Origin: Corylus avellana
Taxonomy: Eukaryota; Streptophyta; Magnoliopsida; Fagales; Betulaceae
Direction: 5' to 3'
Length of the DNA stretch: 64,000 bases
Assembly: GCF_901000735.1 (NCBI RefSeq)
Contig: NC_081544.1
Coordinates: 11,223,608 to 11,287,607, forward strand
Positions within the stretch are counted from its first letter, which is position 1, and each line of letters begins with the position of its first letter. Made by a program: the position numbers and the translations under genes. The notes beneath the pieces were generated by a model that did not search any database, was not told the DNA's origin, and saw only the letters and a list, made by a program, of their open reading frames with translations. Shown here in pieces: positions 50,101-61,740 of the stretch.

Positions 50101-52299
50101 ATAATAATTATCTTAAATTCAATGACGATTTTAGAAGCCACGTCACATTTGTGAGAACTATAGGAGGACTATAGTCCTCCTTATATCATTACTGAATTAA
50201 TTAAGCCGTGCTCCCATTGCAAGCATTGCTTGTTACAGCTCGGACAGGAAAAGCATATCCTAGACCATGTCCGACTTCTTTCTCTTCACATGTTTTCTCT
50301 TATACATGGTGTCATATAAATTGTTCATCAAAGAGCAAAGTTTTATAAATAATTTAAAGATGTAAGCATAGAAATCAAATAACAGAAAATATCGATTTAC
50401 TATATGCACGATATTTTAGGATTTGATTGGATAATATGTTCATATTTTGGAAAAAAAATTGAAGTACAATCGTATGAATTAGAATCATATGTAGCTCCAT
50501 TTGTATCGTTACTTGCATGTGGTCTCATAATTTCCTATCAAACAATTGGCACCAAATTTCTTTTAATTTTATTTCTTAACTATTAGGTTATTAAATTAAT
50601 CCAATTAACCAAACTATTTTGGATATTACATATATAGAGTACCAAAAATAATAATAATAATAATAATAATAATATAAGGAGAATGAAGCATCCTTTAGAT
50701 TAATCATTCAAAATTTTAAATGATTACACAATTTAATATGAGTATTTAATTCTCAAACGAATCATCTTAATTATTTTTTAATGGTAATTTCTCATAAATA
50801 AGGTGTAGGGACTGATCTATAAAAATAAATAAATAAATAAGGTGTAGGGACTGGTTCAAATTGTTAACAGATAATTGGAATAAGATCTACTTAATTTTTT
50901 TTTTCTTGAACCGAAGATCTAGTTATTTATCATTCGACAGAACCTAATATTATATTTTTTCAATTTTGGTAGAACTAGATCTCAATGACGTAACTAGCTT
51001 CTCTTGAGTCTTGAATATCAAACTAGTCAAACAATCATATCTTTTTGCTGGAATAAGATCCTCTCCAGAGTTTTTATTTAGTTTAAAATGAAGAGTAATA
51101 TTGTCTTAATATGAAATTTGAAAGATGCAATCTACAATATTGCCCATACATTATTTTATACTTTCATTAGATCTTATTCCCCACTACTAAAGAAAAATAA
51201 ATAAAAGTGGTGCAAGTGATTCTTATCTATTTTTTGGTACGTAGAAAATACTGCACACACATAGAAAGTCTTTATTTTCTGTTGACATGCAAGATTTTTT
51301 TTCCTCCTTTCTTTCTTTGAATGACATGGAAACTTGAAATAAATCTTGGTGAGGGAGATCAAAATGAGATGTTTAATAAGGGAACTAGCTAGTTTGTATA
51401 TATTCCAATTTTAAAATAAAATATGCTACTCAAGTGATGCATCCAGTCTATAGAACCTAAGATCACTGCTTTTCCAATAATGATTCACAGATAATAATAT
51501 CACTCAATTCTTTAAGAAACATGTAATAATTTTTATTTAAAAGAACAAAATATGGTGTATCCATCTTCAATAAGAATGAAAGCAACCCCATATGGCCATA
51601 TTTGACAAGTTGTTTTGGAGAAGAAGGTAACTTTACAAAATGTCCTTGTTCATGGAACATTTAGTACACCAAAAACAGCAAGGAAGAAACCTAATGAGAA
51701 ATTATAAAAGTCATTCTTTCAACCATCTCCATATAATAAATGAATGAATCTACTTTTGAATTTGTTTGAAACCTACACGACTCCACAAATTATTCAAATG
51801 GTTAATTTATTGAATTTGCAAAACGTAATGGTTGCAAGAATGATGTGTAATTAATATGACTCAAACCTGAAACTCATATATATACATATATACATAAATG
51901 AACATAATACAATCATTGAACTTGCCATTGCTCACATTCAACGGACGAAGTAACGTAAGCATGCCGAAAGTAATCGATTATCACATTTTCCAAATAAAGC
52001 GTGCTCCCATTCCGAACATTGCTTGTCACAACCAGAAAAGCATATCCCAGACCACGTCTGACTTCTTCTCTTACAAAAGTACTTCTCTGATGCTGTCATA
52101 TAAATTGTTCATTAAACTTTCCTAAGTATACATTCAAAGATGTAAGAATAGAAAAAATAATGAAAAATATCAATTTACTAGTACAGACTATTTTGTTCAT
52201 TAGTACCCAAATTATTCGTTAAGATTCTAATGTTTACATTAATCTCTACTATATATTTTATCCATTTTTTAAATAAATCATCATATCCATTTTTTCTTG
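50101..52299. other. AT-rich spacer with decayed duplicated blocks
   Basis: No gene. 50208-50285 and 51997-52070 share gtgctcccattgc/ccgaacattgcttgt and aaaagcatatcc followed by agaccatgtc/agaccacgtc. 50975-51045 repeats 44140-44205. An (AAT)n run lies at 50647-50676. Confidence 0.55.
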
Positions 52300-52689
52300 G
52301 GAAAAATACACATACCTCCTTTAAACTACCACATCATTGTTAATGTGCTCCAAAACTACCACACTATAGGAAAATTGGGCTTTAGCGACAACCCAAGGTC
52401 GTTGTTAAAGGCACATATAGGAAAAAAAAAAAAAAAAAAAAAAAACGAAAATCCAATTTATAAGGATAGTTTTATTTTATTTTATTTTAAACATATGAAA
52501 AGAAAAATTATATATATATAATGATATTTTTGTTTTATTGAAACTTTTTCAGGTACATTTTTGTCTTTTTGATGGCTTTAGAGGGGACATTAACATTTGT
52601 TGGTAGTTTAGGGGAGATTGACATAACTAGTAGTTTTGGGTGGACATCGATAATGGAGTGATGGTTTGAGGGGGGTACTTGTACTTTCC
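52300..52689. repeat. MITE with long terminal inverted repeats
   Basis: Left end ggaaaaatacacatacctcc faces inverted right end ggaaagtacaagtacccccc. The pairing continues through the cctttaaactaccac/cctcaaaccatcac and aaactacca blocks. Interior A-rich. A CACTA-like end is nested at 52362. Confidence 0.65.
52362..52430. mobile_element. CACTA-type transposon end fragment
   Basis: cactataggaaaattgggct followed by ttagcgacaacccaaggtcg and ttgttaaagg has the CACTA terminus and the GCGAC/GTCG subterminal motifs seen in plant En/Spm elements. The opposite end was not found. Confidence 0.5.
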
Positions 52690-53531
52690 TTTTTTCTTCT
52701 ATTTTATAATAGAACCCATGTACCAATACAAACTTACCCCAAAATATTATAAAATAAAAATAAAAATAAAAATAAAGACTAGAATCCCTAGTAAGAGCAC
52801 TAACAACAAACTCCCTAAACCCTCCCTTCTTTAATATAGGAAAAGTTCATGTTACATCACCATTTATCTCAAAAGTTTAAACTTATAATAAGCAAAGAAA
52901 TTAATAATTTAATTTATATTCGATATTCTTACTTACGTATAGGTTTAAACACCATTTTGTTGATGAAGCCCAACACATAGAATATTTGATTGAAATGAAA
53001 GAAGTGAATGATATTAGAGTAGAGTTCCAGAGTTCGGACACTATTTCCGCCAATTCACTCAATTTTAATTAAACATTCCACAAGTTCGGACTCGCCTATT
53101 AAAAAGAAGTCTTCAGCTCACATGTGAGGGGGAGTGTTATAATATTAATTAAATAATTAATTTTACTTTTTCCTATCGGCTTAAACTTTTGAAACAAATT
53201 GTAATGTAAAAATTCCTAAAATTTTAAATCTTTACACAAATTGATATGACTATTTAATCCCCAAAGCAATCATCTTAATTATTTTTGAGTGGTAATTCCT
53301 CGTAAATAATATGTAAGAACAAGTTCAAATTATTAAGAGATCACTGGAATATGATCTACTTATTTATGACTAGACAGAAACAAAATAGTTCCCTTAAATT
53401 GACAAGTTGGTTAATTAATTAATCAATCTCTATATACTTTACTGAATTTCTATTTTTTCCTTTTTTTGTTTGCTATTATTCTCTCTTGTGTCTCATAGTA
53501 ACCTATTCAAAAAACATAAAAATATGTTCCC
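52690..53531. other. AT-rich spacer
   Basis: No gene. The part 53225-53380 is a diverged copy of 50720-50890 (tttaattctcaaacgaatc against tttaatccccaaagcaatc, both followed by atcttaattattttt). Confidence 0.5.
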
Positions 53532-53603
53532 AAGAGGTAGCTCAATCGGCTGGGACCATGCCTCATAAAGTGGAGGTTACTAGTTCGAATTCCCCTCCTT
53601 TAA
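53532..53603 (+). mobile_element. tRNA-derived SINE fragment
   Basis: Box A tagctcaatcgg (53538-53549) and box B agttcgaattcc (53582-53593) are placed as in RNA polymerase III tRNA-type promoters. Between them is ctcataaagtggaggttact, shared with the SINE-like insert in the peroxidase intron. It cannot fold into a complete tRNA by eye, so it is a SINE head rather than a tRNA gene. It abuts a truncated gypsy LTR. Confidence 0.6.
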
Positions 53604-53716
53604 GAAAATGCGTAACTCGCAAGAAAACAATCTCTAGAAGGAAATTAACTTAGCGACCAAGCCAAGAGTAGGGACCAGGCAAAGAGAGGATTCTAGAATC
53701 CTCAAGAATCCGATCA
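53604..53716 (-). repeat. 3' LTR of the gypsy element, truncated
   Basis: Minus strand begins TGATCGGATTCTTGAGG and follows the 5' LTR closely as far as gcgtaactcgcaagaa/gcattttctta, then stops abruptly at the SINE sequence. The remaining ~208 bases of LTR are missing. Confidence 0.8.
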
Positions 53717-53719
53717 TTC

Positions 53720-53803
53720 CCCTAGCCTTAGAAACAACCTTGTCCTCAAGGTTGAATACTAATAAAGTCAGGAAACCACTCCTTGATGGTGTCGTAGGGC
53801 TCC
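53720..53803 (-). pseudogene. Displaced C-terminus of the gypsy pol
   Basis: The minus strand reads YDTIKEWFPDF, then NLEDKVVSK after a one-base shift. This directly continues ..EWAHLPQEYTTLE on the far side of the insertion. It gives the chromodomain-like tail (WAHLPQEYTTWEDYDTI pattern) of many plant gypsy elements. Confidence 0.75.
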
Positions 53804-55031
53804 TATAACATCCCTAGCCCGTTAAGGTTAGGTTTGTTAAAAATTTCTTACTCGCAAAGATCCATAAGGTTTATCAACTAAACAATACTAGAATAAAAGT
53901 GAATGCAAGAAAGTCTAAAATATCATGTCCAAAATTAATAACTAAACTGAAATATCTATGCTTAACAGAAATATGTCTCATCACTCTCTGAAAGAAAACT
54001 GTGCCAATGCACTTATTAACTTGACTAATATGAAATCATAAGAAATCCTAAATACGCCAGCCCCCATTCCGGCCTCCTAATGCAACCTGTTCACCACCTG
54101 AAACAAGAAATAAAAGTGATGAGCCCAAAGGGGGCCTAGTAAGTGAAATCCACAACCATAAGCAATTTTACTCCTTGTCCTGTTTTGAAAAATGGAACTC
54201 ATAACTACATATGTTCCTAGTATATTTTTAAAGAAAACAGAAAGCACATAAAATATATTATCATCAATAAAAATTTGTGATAGTCTTTATCTCATACTAG
54301 GGCCCTTGTATATTGTTACCCCCATATACTAGGGTTGCGCGGTCCTTGCGACCTGGGATGAGATACTGTGGCCATAGCCCCGTCCCCTAGCCAGCCGATT
54401 AACTCTGGGTGCACTCAGCATGGCAAAAAAAAAAGACTATGATGGAACCACCTTCTGGTAGAGCCTCTTTCAGCAGTTGCGCCTTCATCCCTAGGATCAA
54501 TACCGAGCTTCTCTCTTGTTTCTCTTGGGGCCAAAAATACACTCCTCCCTACATGTGCCCTTATTTAATAACACTCTTTTCTCATTTCTTGTACTTCTCT
54601 AGGGCAACATGTAGGAGGGTTTATTATCATTTTCTCAAAATTCTCTTTACAAACATCACTATTTTCACAATATTTCTTTTTCTCAAACTTGTCATACATG
54701 CAGCATAATTCCATAATTTAAAGAAAATAATCATTTGCAGTTTGAAACAAAATTGTGTAAATAGCATGACATGATAATTTTTTTTGGAAGGGATAGTAAA
54801 TTTACTTACCTCTTGACTGCAGTTAAAATTTCCTTTGACTTCTAACTAATCTCCTGAAGGAAATACAGACACGTTACTACCCTCATACATGTCACAACAA
54901 AACATTCTACTACTATTATGAGTTGGCTTGCTACTCAATTGAGAATGAACTTATTTAGGTGTTTAGGTATGCTTCCCAATAAATTTCCAGAATTTATTTT
55001 ATTCCTTAGGATTCTAAATATATATATATAT

Positions 55032-55485
55032 ACTTTAAATTATTTTGTTTATAAAAAGATTACTCTCATTTATTCTATATTTATATAGATATATAGCTAA
55101 GTATACTTCAAACCTTGTTGCACCTGCATATGCACGCCGAGGTACTACAGCTATATACATATATATACTTTGGATCGTCATATATATCTATATGTCTTGA
55201 AACATTCCAGATATACGTGTATTTATAAATACTTCCATGATTATATATATCTTAATGTACTTTAAATTATTCTGCTTATAAAAAGATTACTCTCATTTAT
55301 TCTATATTTATATAGATATATAGCTAAGTATACTTCAAACCTTGTTGCACCTGCATAGGCACGCCGAGGTACTACTGCTATATACATATATATACTTTGG
55401 ATCGTCATATATATCTATATGTCTTGAAACATTCCAGATATACGTGTATTTATAAATACTTCCATGATTATATATATATACACTT
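55032..55485. repeat. Tandem repeat, unit ~227 bp, two copies plus remnant
   Basis: Units at 55032-55258 and 55259-55485 both run from actttaaattatt through cttgttgcacctgcat, gcacgccgaggtactac and gatatacgtgtatttat. A decayed third begins at 55482 (actttaaagtag). Confidence 0.9.
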
Positions 55486-55604
55486 TAAAGTAGTCCCATG
55501 TATATATTTATAAATCCTTCAAAACATTATATATATTTACATATTTTGAAGCAATCCAGATGTATGTATATTAAAAAAATACTACAATTCATTATATATA
55601 TATA

Positions 55605-55624
55605 NNNNNNNNNNNNNNNNNNNN
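55605..55624. other. Small assembly gap (20 N)
   Basis: Unresolved bases within (AT)n. Confidence 0.99.
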
Positions 55625-55656
<32 letters not shown>

Positions 55657-55881
55657 CTGCACGTGAGGAGTAAAAACAAGAATTTCTCTCTTTCCCACTA
55701 CAATACAAGTATACAACACGGTCACCAAAGCAAACACTACAATTTGACTCACAATTGTGCTATGAATGAGTATATATATCAGATTAAGAAAAGCAATCTG
55801 TGAAGCCATACCTAATGCACAACAGGGAGAGCAATGTGAGGACGAAAAAGTGAGCGGTAGGGAAAAATCCTTTTTTTTTTT

Positions 55882-55920
55882 NNNNNNNNNNNNNNNNNNN
55901 NNNNNNNNNNNNNNNNNNNN
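55882..55920. other. Small assembly gap (39 N)
   Basis: Unresolved bases between a poly-T run and a (TTA)n tract (about 55968-56003). Confidence 0.99.
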
Positions 55921-55966
55921 ATTATTACTATTATTTATATTTTATTCTTTTATTTTATTTACTTAC

Positions 55967-56003
<37 letters not shown>

Positions 56004-56116
56004 TTATTATTATATATTTTTAATTTGTCTATTCTCATTGTTAACCTAAGCCAACCCCTTTTTAAAAATCTATAAGTCAACTAAAAATACTTTAAAGGAA
56101 CTTAGGATTGTCACAA

Positions 56117-59100
56117 CTCCAATGTGGTATACTCTTGGGGTAGGTGGGCCCACTCGACGAGAACTTTGACGGTAGCTTGATTATGGTGTTTGACAAGGCT
56201 ATAATCCAGAATAGCAGCAGGTTAAGCACTAACTTCTCCGGTAGAGGTAATGTCAGGCAAATGCTGTTGGGGAAATACATTCGTGCCCAACTTCTTTTTC
56301 AAGCAGGAAACAAGGAAGACCGAATGGATCTTGGAGTCAAGTGGAAGATCGAGGCGATAAGCGATAGGACCAATGCGCTACAACACTTTATAGGGTCCAT
56401 AAAAACGTGGTGACGGCTTCAAGGACAAATGCACCTAGATGGAGATTTGGCAGTAAGGTTGTAGACGGAGGAAGACCCAATCAACAATGTTGAATTCACG
56501 CTCACTCCTATGCTTATCAGCTTAATGCTTCATTCGAGATTGGGCGGCGATTAGATTATCCTTGAGAAGCCGCAAAAGTTGGGTGCGATCTTGAAGAACA
56601 CGGTCAACCTGATCCACCACCGACGAGCATGTAGGGCAGGTTGGTAGTATCGGAGGAGGCCACCCATAAACTGCTTCAAAGGGAGTCATCTTGGTAGTAG
56701 AGTGATAAGTGGTGTTATACCACCATTTGGCCTAGGGAAGCCATCGTACGCATTCCTTGGGCTTATCTCCTTTGAAACACCGCAAGTAGTTCTCCAAACA
56801 CCGATTAACTACCTCTGTTTGTCTATCGGTTTGGGGATGATAGGCGGTGCTCATCTTTAATTGGGTGCCCTGCAAACGGAAAAGCTCAAAAGTTAGAGGT
56901 AAAAATCTTATCCTAGTCACTTACTATCGACTGAGGAACTCCATGCAATATGACAATATTGTCCGCAAAGAGCTGTGCAATAGTCAACGTCGTGTTGCGA
57001 TGAGCAATGGGATAGAGGTGTGCATACTTCATTAGGCGGTCCACCACAACAAAGATGGTGGTTTTACCATGGGAGAATGGTAAGCCATCGATGAAGTCCA
57101 TAGAGGTATCTGTCCAAGCTTCGGCAAGAATTAGCAAGGGTTGTAGTGGTCCAGGGATTGCTATTCTTTCGCCTTTCTGTAGTTGGCAAACATAGCATTC
57201 AGCGACAAACTGCTTGATATCCTTCTTCATCCCCTTCCAATAAAAAATGTGAGAAATGCCCTTGTAGGTTCGAAGGAACCCGAAATGGCCAGCACTAGGG
57301 GCTGTGTGTAATTCTTGCAAGACAATAGATTTGTGAGTGGAATTTGTAGCCAACATAATTCACCCTTTGTAGTGGAGATGGTCCATAACCAATGAGTGAT
57401 GTGGAATAGAGGAAGGATCATGGGTCAGTTGTTGAACAATCTTTTGGAGGTCAGGGTCACTCCACTGCTCTTCCTTAATGAGCTCAAAAGTGGGGGATGT
57501 GGGTGTAAATAGACTATGGAGCTTAGCATGCCTTGGGAGGCGAGAGAGCTCATCAGCCACCAAATTCTCAACCCCTTTTTTGTAGACAATTTCATAGTCA
57601 TACCCGAGCAATTTGGTTACCCACTTATGTTGCTCCATGGAGGAGATCTGTTGTTCCAACAAATATTTTAGGCTGCGTTGATCAGTTCATATTTGGAACC
57701 GAGGGCCAATTAAGTAAGGTCTCCATTTGGTAATAGTGGATGACAGCTAGCATCTCCTTGTCGTAGACAAACATGCTTAGGTGTAATGGTGACAATGCCT
57801 TGCTAGTAAAGCCTAATGGTCGGCCCTCTTGCATAAGTACTGTGCCTATGCCAACACCTGAAGCATCACTCTCAATGACGAAGGTTTTAGTGAAATTTGG
57901 CAAGGCAACCACTGGTGTTGTTGTCATATCATGCTTGAGCTTGGAAAAAGCATCACCGGCCTCATCAGACCATTGGAAAACTTCCTTCTTAAGCGAAGCT
58001 GTTAATGGGGCACTGATCTTGCCATAATCTCGAACAAACTTTCGGTAATAGCCAGTTAAACCAAAGAACCCTCGTAGAGCTTTAATTGTCTTCAGAACGG
58101 GCCATGCTACCATGACTTGGATCTTAGAGGGATCTGCCGCTACACTGTCTTTGGACACAATGTGGCCAAGGTATTCTACTGTGGAGCTTGCAAAACTGCA
58201 CTTAGACTTCTTCACAAAAAGGGAATGTTACCGAAGCAAGGAAAATACAGCTCGTATATGACATAGATGATCCTCAAGAGAAGAACTATAAATGAGTATA
58301 TCATCAAAAAATATTAAAACAAACTTATGTAAATAAGGCCAGAATATGTCATTCATAAGACTTTGGAATGTTGATGGTGCGTTGGTCATGCCAAAGGGCA
58401 TTACCAAGAATTCATAGTGACCATCTTGAGTCTAAAAGGCTGTCTTCGGTACATCTTCATCATGGACTCAAATTTGATGGTAGCCCGAGTGAAGGTCTAA
58501 TTTAGAAAACAGTTGTGCGCCACCCAATTCATCAAGTAATTCATCTATTACAGGAATAGGATACTTATCTTGAATAGTGATGCTGTTTAAAGCCCAATAA
58601 TCCACACACATCTGCCAAGTCCCATCTTTCTTCCAGACGAGTAACACAGGGGAAGAATAAGGGCTGACGCTGGGTCTAATGATGCCGGCGTCACGCATCG
58701 CTTGTACGATCTGTTCTATTTCTACTTTCTAAAAGTGGGGGTAGCAGTAAGGGCGTACATTAGTAGGTGCATTCCTGGGTATAAGAGGAATCAATAATCA
58801 TGTGACCATTGGGGTGGCAGCCCATTGGGTTCAGCAAAGATATCGACAAATTCCGATAGCAATGGTGCTAATGCTGAACCGGAGTCTTCATGTATTTTCG
58901 CAGCTTCACTTCTTAATTGCAACAAGTACCCCTTGCATGACTTTTTCAAGATTCGTTCCATCCAGTGGCTACTGGTAGAAATGATGAGGTGACCACGTTT
59001 CCCACGAAATGTCACTCTGTTCCCATTCAATGTAAACTTCATGGTTAACTTGGAGAAGTTCCATAGCACATCTCCAAAAGTCCTTAACCATTATATTCCC

Positions 59101-60308
59101 AAGACCACCTCATAATCACCAAAAGGTATTAACTACAAATCAGCTCGTAGCTCGTGATCTTCCACAATCAATTTGACATTTGAGGACTTACTTTGCCAGT
59201 GAGGGTGCCCCTGTCTGCCAATTTAACTTCAAACGGCTCACAAGGCTCTACATGGATTGAGAGTCTTGGAGCAATACCTTCATCAAGAAAGTTATTGGTG
59301 CTAGCTATGTCAGTTAACACTGTAATAGGCTGGCGTTTGAGGAGGCCACTAACCTTCATGGTTTGCGGGTTCGAATAGTTGGAAAAGGCATGTACAACAC
59401 AAGTCACCTCACCTTCATCACCAACATCGTCATTGTCTTCATGCTCAGACTCCTCACTGTTAGCTTGCTCTACCACTGGTTCGATCATAAAAGTTTCCCT
59501 TGTTTGCACACATGCCCTCGATGCCATTTCTCATCGCAATGCCAGCAAAGCCCCTTTGTTGTTTTTTCTTTAAGTTCTTCTTGGGTCAAACAGGCAGTTT
59601 TCTATGTCGATGCTGATGAGGAACCACCGCCCCTATTGACTGGCCTACTTGACGCCTGAGTCATTATGCGTGTCTCTTCACTGTGCTTTTCTTCTTGTAC
59701 TCGTGCAAAGGAAAATGCAGCTACTATGGTTCGTGGCCAATAGGTCTTAACTTGTCTCCTGATATTAGATTGGAGACCCTCCACAAAGGTACCTATCAGT
59801 TGTTGATCAGACCAATCGCGGGTACAGTTGGCCAAGTGCTCAAATTGGCTTTGATATTCGCTGATGGAGGAAGTTTGTCGGATCTTAGCTCACTCACCAT
59901 CAACATCTTCAAATGCGGAAGGGCCAAACCGAACAAGAAGACCTTCCACAAATGCTGCCCAAGTGGGCATTCCACGGCTTGCTTCAAGCCAATCATACCA
60001 TTGAACGGCTTCCCCTTCAAGATGGATAGATGCAATCTCAACTCTGGAAGTTTTCGGCGTTCCATAGAAACAAAAAATCGTTCCGCTCTAGACACCCAAC
60101 CGGATGGATCATCTTCGTCCCAACAAGGAAAGTCCACCTTCATGCGCGGAAAGTTGCGTTGATGAATGTGGTTACGTGTTGCAGGAGGGGTCTCAGGTGA
60201 AGAGGGTCCCACACTGCGCTCCTCTTGGATGATTTATGAAATAAGCTCCTTCAACTATTTCTCCAATAAAGTCTCATCCTTCTGGGTTGGCTTGCTATCG
60301 GATGCCAT
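56117..60308 (-). pseudogene. Gypsy gag-pol polyprotein, many lesions
   Basis: Gag starts at 60308 (MASDSKPTQKDETLLEK) with stops within 30 codons. It reads PRMKVDFPCWDEDDPSGWV, and later LIGTFVEGLQSNIRRQV. The knuckle CWHCDEKWHRGHVC lies near 59540. The protease motif is VLTDIASTNNFLDEG near 59300 (DSGSTHNF expected). Reverse transcriptase shows [32 protein letters not shown] and [12 protein letters not shown] (catalytic FFDD). RNase H has FVIESDASGVGIGTVLMQ. Integrase has an HHCC module (HTAPSAGHFG..CYVCQ), TDTSMDFIDGLP, and later [17 protein letters not shown]. The C-terminus KVLVEWAHLPQEYTTLE stops at the nested insertion and resumes beyond it. Confidence 0.9.
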
Positions 60309-60704
60309 CGAATAAGCTACCAAATCAGAAATTCCTAACACTCGCTTTTGGTGGCGTGTGTAAGGTATACAATTTTTTTTCTTTTTTTTCCCCCTTATAC
60401 ATAATAGGCTATCCTTAGAATAACAGATTCAGGGCTAAGGTTATCTTAAACACGTATCCAAATAGTGCAGTTCTACTACTAAGCTAGTATAAATACAAGG
60501 ACTTAAAGGAGGATAGGTATATCCTTGGAATGGAATAGGGATGGACTAAAGTTCACTTGGATTGGTCTTAGCATGTGCCCCGAACACTTCATAGCTCCTT
60601 AATCACCACATGACGGCGTAAGAATACCAACAGAAGTATAAAACGTCATGGTGGAGGAAACAAAAAAATTTTCCAGCAATCAACAGAACCTCCCAAGAAC
60701 GAAT
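60309..60704 (-). other. Gypsy 5' untranslated region
   Basis: Between primer-binding site and gag ATG. Contains a T/C tract at 60371-60393 and no ORF. Confidence 0.6.
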
Positions 60705-60716
60705 GCTCTGATACTA
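60705..60716 (-). other. Primer-binding site of the gypsy element
   Basis: Minus strand TAGTATCAGAGC, one base off the usual TGGTATCAGAGC complementary to initiator tRNA-Met, two bases inside the LTR end. Confidence 0.75.
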
Positions 60717-60718
60717 GA

Positions 60719-61039
60719 TGATAGGATCCAGGGGATCTATCACAAGAAATCAGAAAGAATAACTATAGAAAAGAAAATATAATGATCACTTCGAGGGGAT
60801 CAGACCTCCTATTCTTGCATTAAGCAAAAGTAATTTTCCTTTTGATGAATTTTCCATACGGCATCTTTAGCTTTTATAGGGGAAAAATTAAGTTAAATAT
60901 GGAAATACAAATTCAAGATTAATTAAGAAAATGCGTAACTTGCAAGAAAACAATCTTTAGAAGGAAATTAACTTAGCGACCAAGCCAAGAGTAGGGACCA
61001 AGCAAAGAGAGGATTCTAGAATCCTCAAGAATCCTTTCA
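60719..61039 (-). repeat. 5' LTR of the gypsy element (321 bp)
   Basis: Minus strand begins TGAAAGGATTCTTGAGGATT and ends CCTATCA just before the primer-binding site. The first ~113 bases recur at 53716-53604. TG...CA ends fit an LTR. Confidence 0.82.
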
Positions 61040-61440
61040 TCGAACCCAACACGCTGCTGTGTCAAAGTTCATCTTGCTTGGGCGTGTAATCCAATCATAT
61101 TCTGCCACCAAAAAAAGTTGCCCTTCAAAAATCCATGGCCTTCCCTCCATTACTCGAATTTAATCCCACTCGTGTTCGGACTCCATGAAGAACATATTTT
61201 CCCCCCGCACTTTGAAAGACAATGATCCCGTTGGTTTCCATCCTTTAATCAAAGTTGAACAATGAAATCCTTACCAACCAATCGTTCCAAAATCAGCTTC
61301 GCTACAAGACAATGATTCCCTTCGACAGAGATCCCTACCACCTCCTCTTCCACACCTCCGAGACCATCCTACACTGCCTCCGTCAACGTGAATTTTCCCT
61401 ATAGCTCCGCTAGATCGTCTTCCATATTGTACACCACCAA
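61040..61440 (-). pseudogene. LINE ORF1 fragment (DUF4283), degraded
   Basis: The minus strand reads MEDDLAELYGKFTLTEAV, then GVEEEVVGISVEGNHCLVAK and LILERLVGKDFI. Frameshifted GKAMDF and LDYTPKQDEL pieces follow, with several stops. This is the ORF1 N-terminal domain of an L1-type LINE, related to but different from the one at 39616. It is cut at 61039 by the gypsy LTR, so the gypsy element inserted into or next to it. Confidence 0.72.
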
Positions 61441-61740
61441 ACCTCCTTCTCCTACTTCCAATTACACAGAAAAAATGTCACTCTGCCTTTCCACCCACAA
61501 ATCCAACCAGAGTTTGTGTTCAAAGAATGCTCCTTCTCCTCTAGGTTTCAAGAGATCCTCCTCATAAAACCTTATTAGATTCAATGTATTAAAGATGTTA
61601 AATTGTTGAAACAAATATAATCTTTTCAAGCAAATATTTTATGATATAAATGGGAAAACTAACTTTAATATAACTTGGAGAAAGATAATTGATAAGTGCT
61701 AACTTTAATCCTTTGGTTTTAGTTAATTAGGCGATTTTAA
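61441..61740. other. Spacer upstream of the LINE ORF1 fragment
   Basis: Probably LINE 5' leader on the minus strand for the first ~120 bases, then AT-rich DNA. No gene seen. Confidence 0.4.

Larger units (their letters stand above)
53804..56116. mobile_element. 2.3-kb solo-LTR-like insertion inside the gypsy element
   Basis: Inserted between the two halves of a polyprotein frame, with ctcc at both borders (53800-53803, 56117-56120; one more base nearly matches). Ends are tataacatccc and, inverted, ttgtgacaatcc, like the tgtaacatcc/ggatgttaca termini of long plant LTRs. There is no ORF. It contains a 225-bp tandem repeat, (AT)n and (TTA)n runs, and two small gaps. Size and lack of coding suggest a solo LTR of a long-LTR gypsy family. 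Confidence 0.65.
53604..61039 (-). mobile_element. Ty3/gypsy retrotransposon with nested 2.3-kb insertion
   Basis: Minus-strand element with a 5' LTR at 61039-60719, primer-binding site, gag-pol (60308-~53740, interrupted), polypurine tract just above 53716 (aggggaatga on the minus strand) and a 3' LTR truncated to 53716-53604. The insertion at 53804-56116 splits the pol C-terminus. Without it the element is about 5.1 kb. Gag and pol hold many stops and frameshifts, so it is dead. Confidence 0.88.

Noticed and set aside
51463..51660. 65-codon minus-strand ORF
   Set aside because: No recognisable family, promoter or splice context.
53532..53603. Possible functional tRNA gene
   Set aside because: Has A and B boxes but no convincing acceptor or anticodon stem pairing; fits a SINE head.
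55925..56023. Coding reading through (TTA)n
   Set aside because: Simple repeat adjoining a gap.
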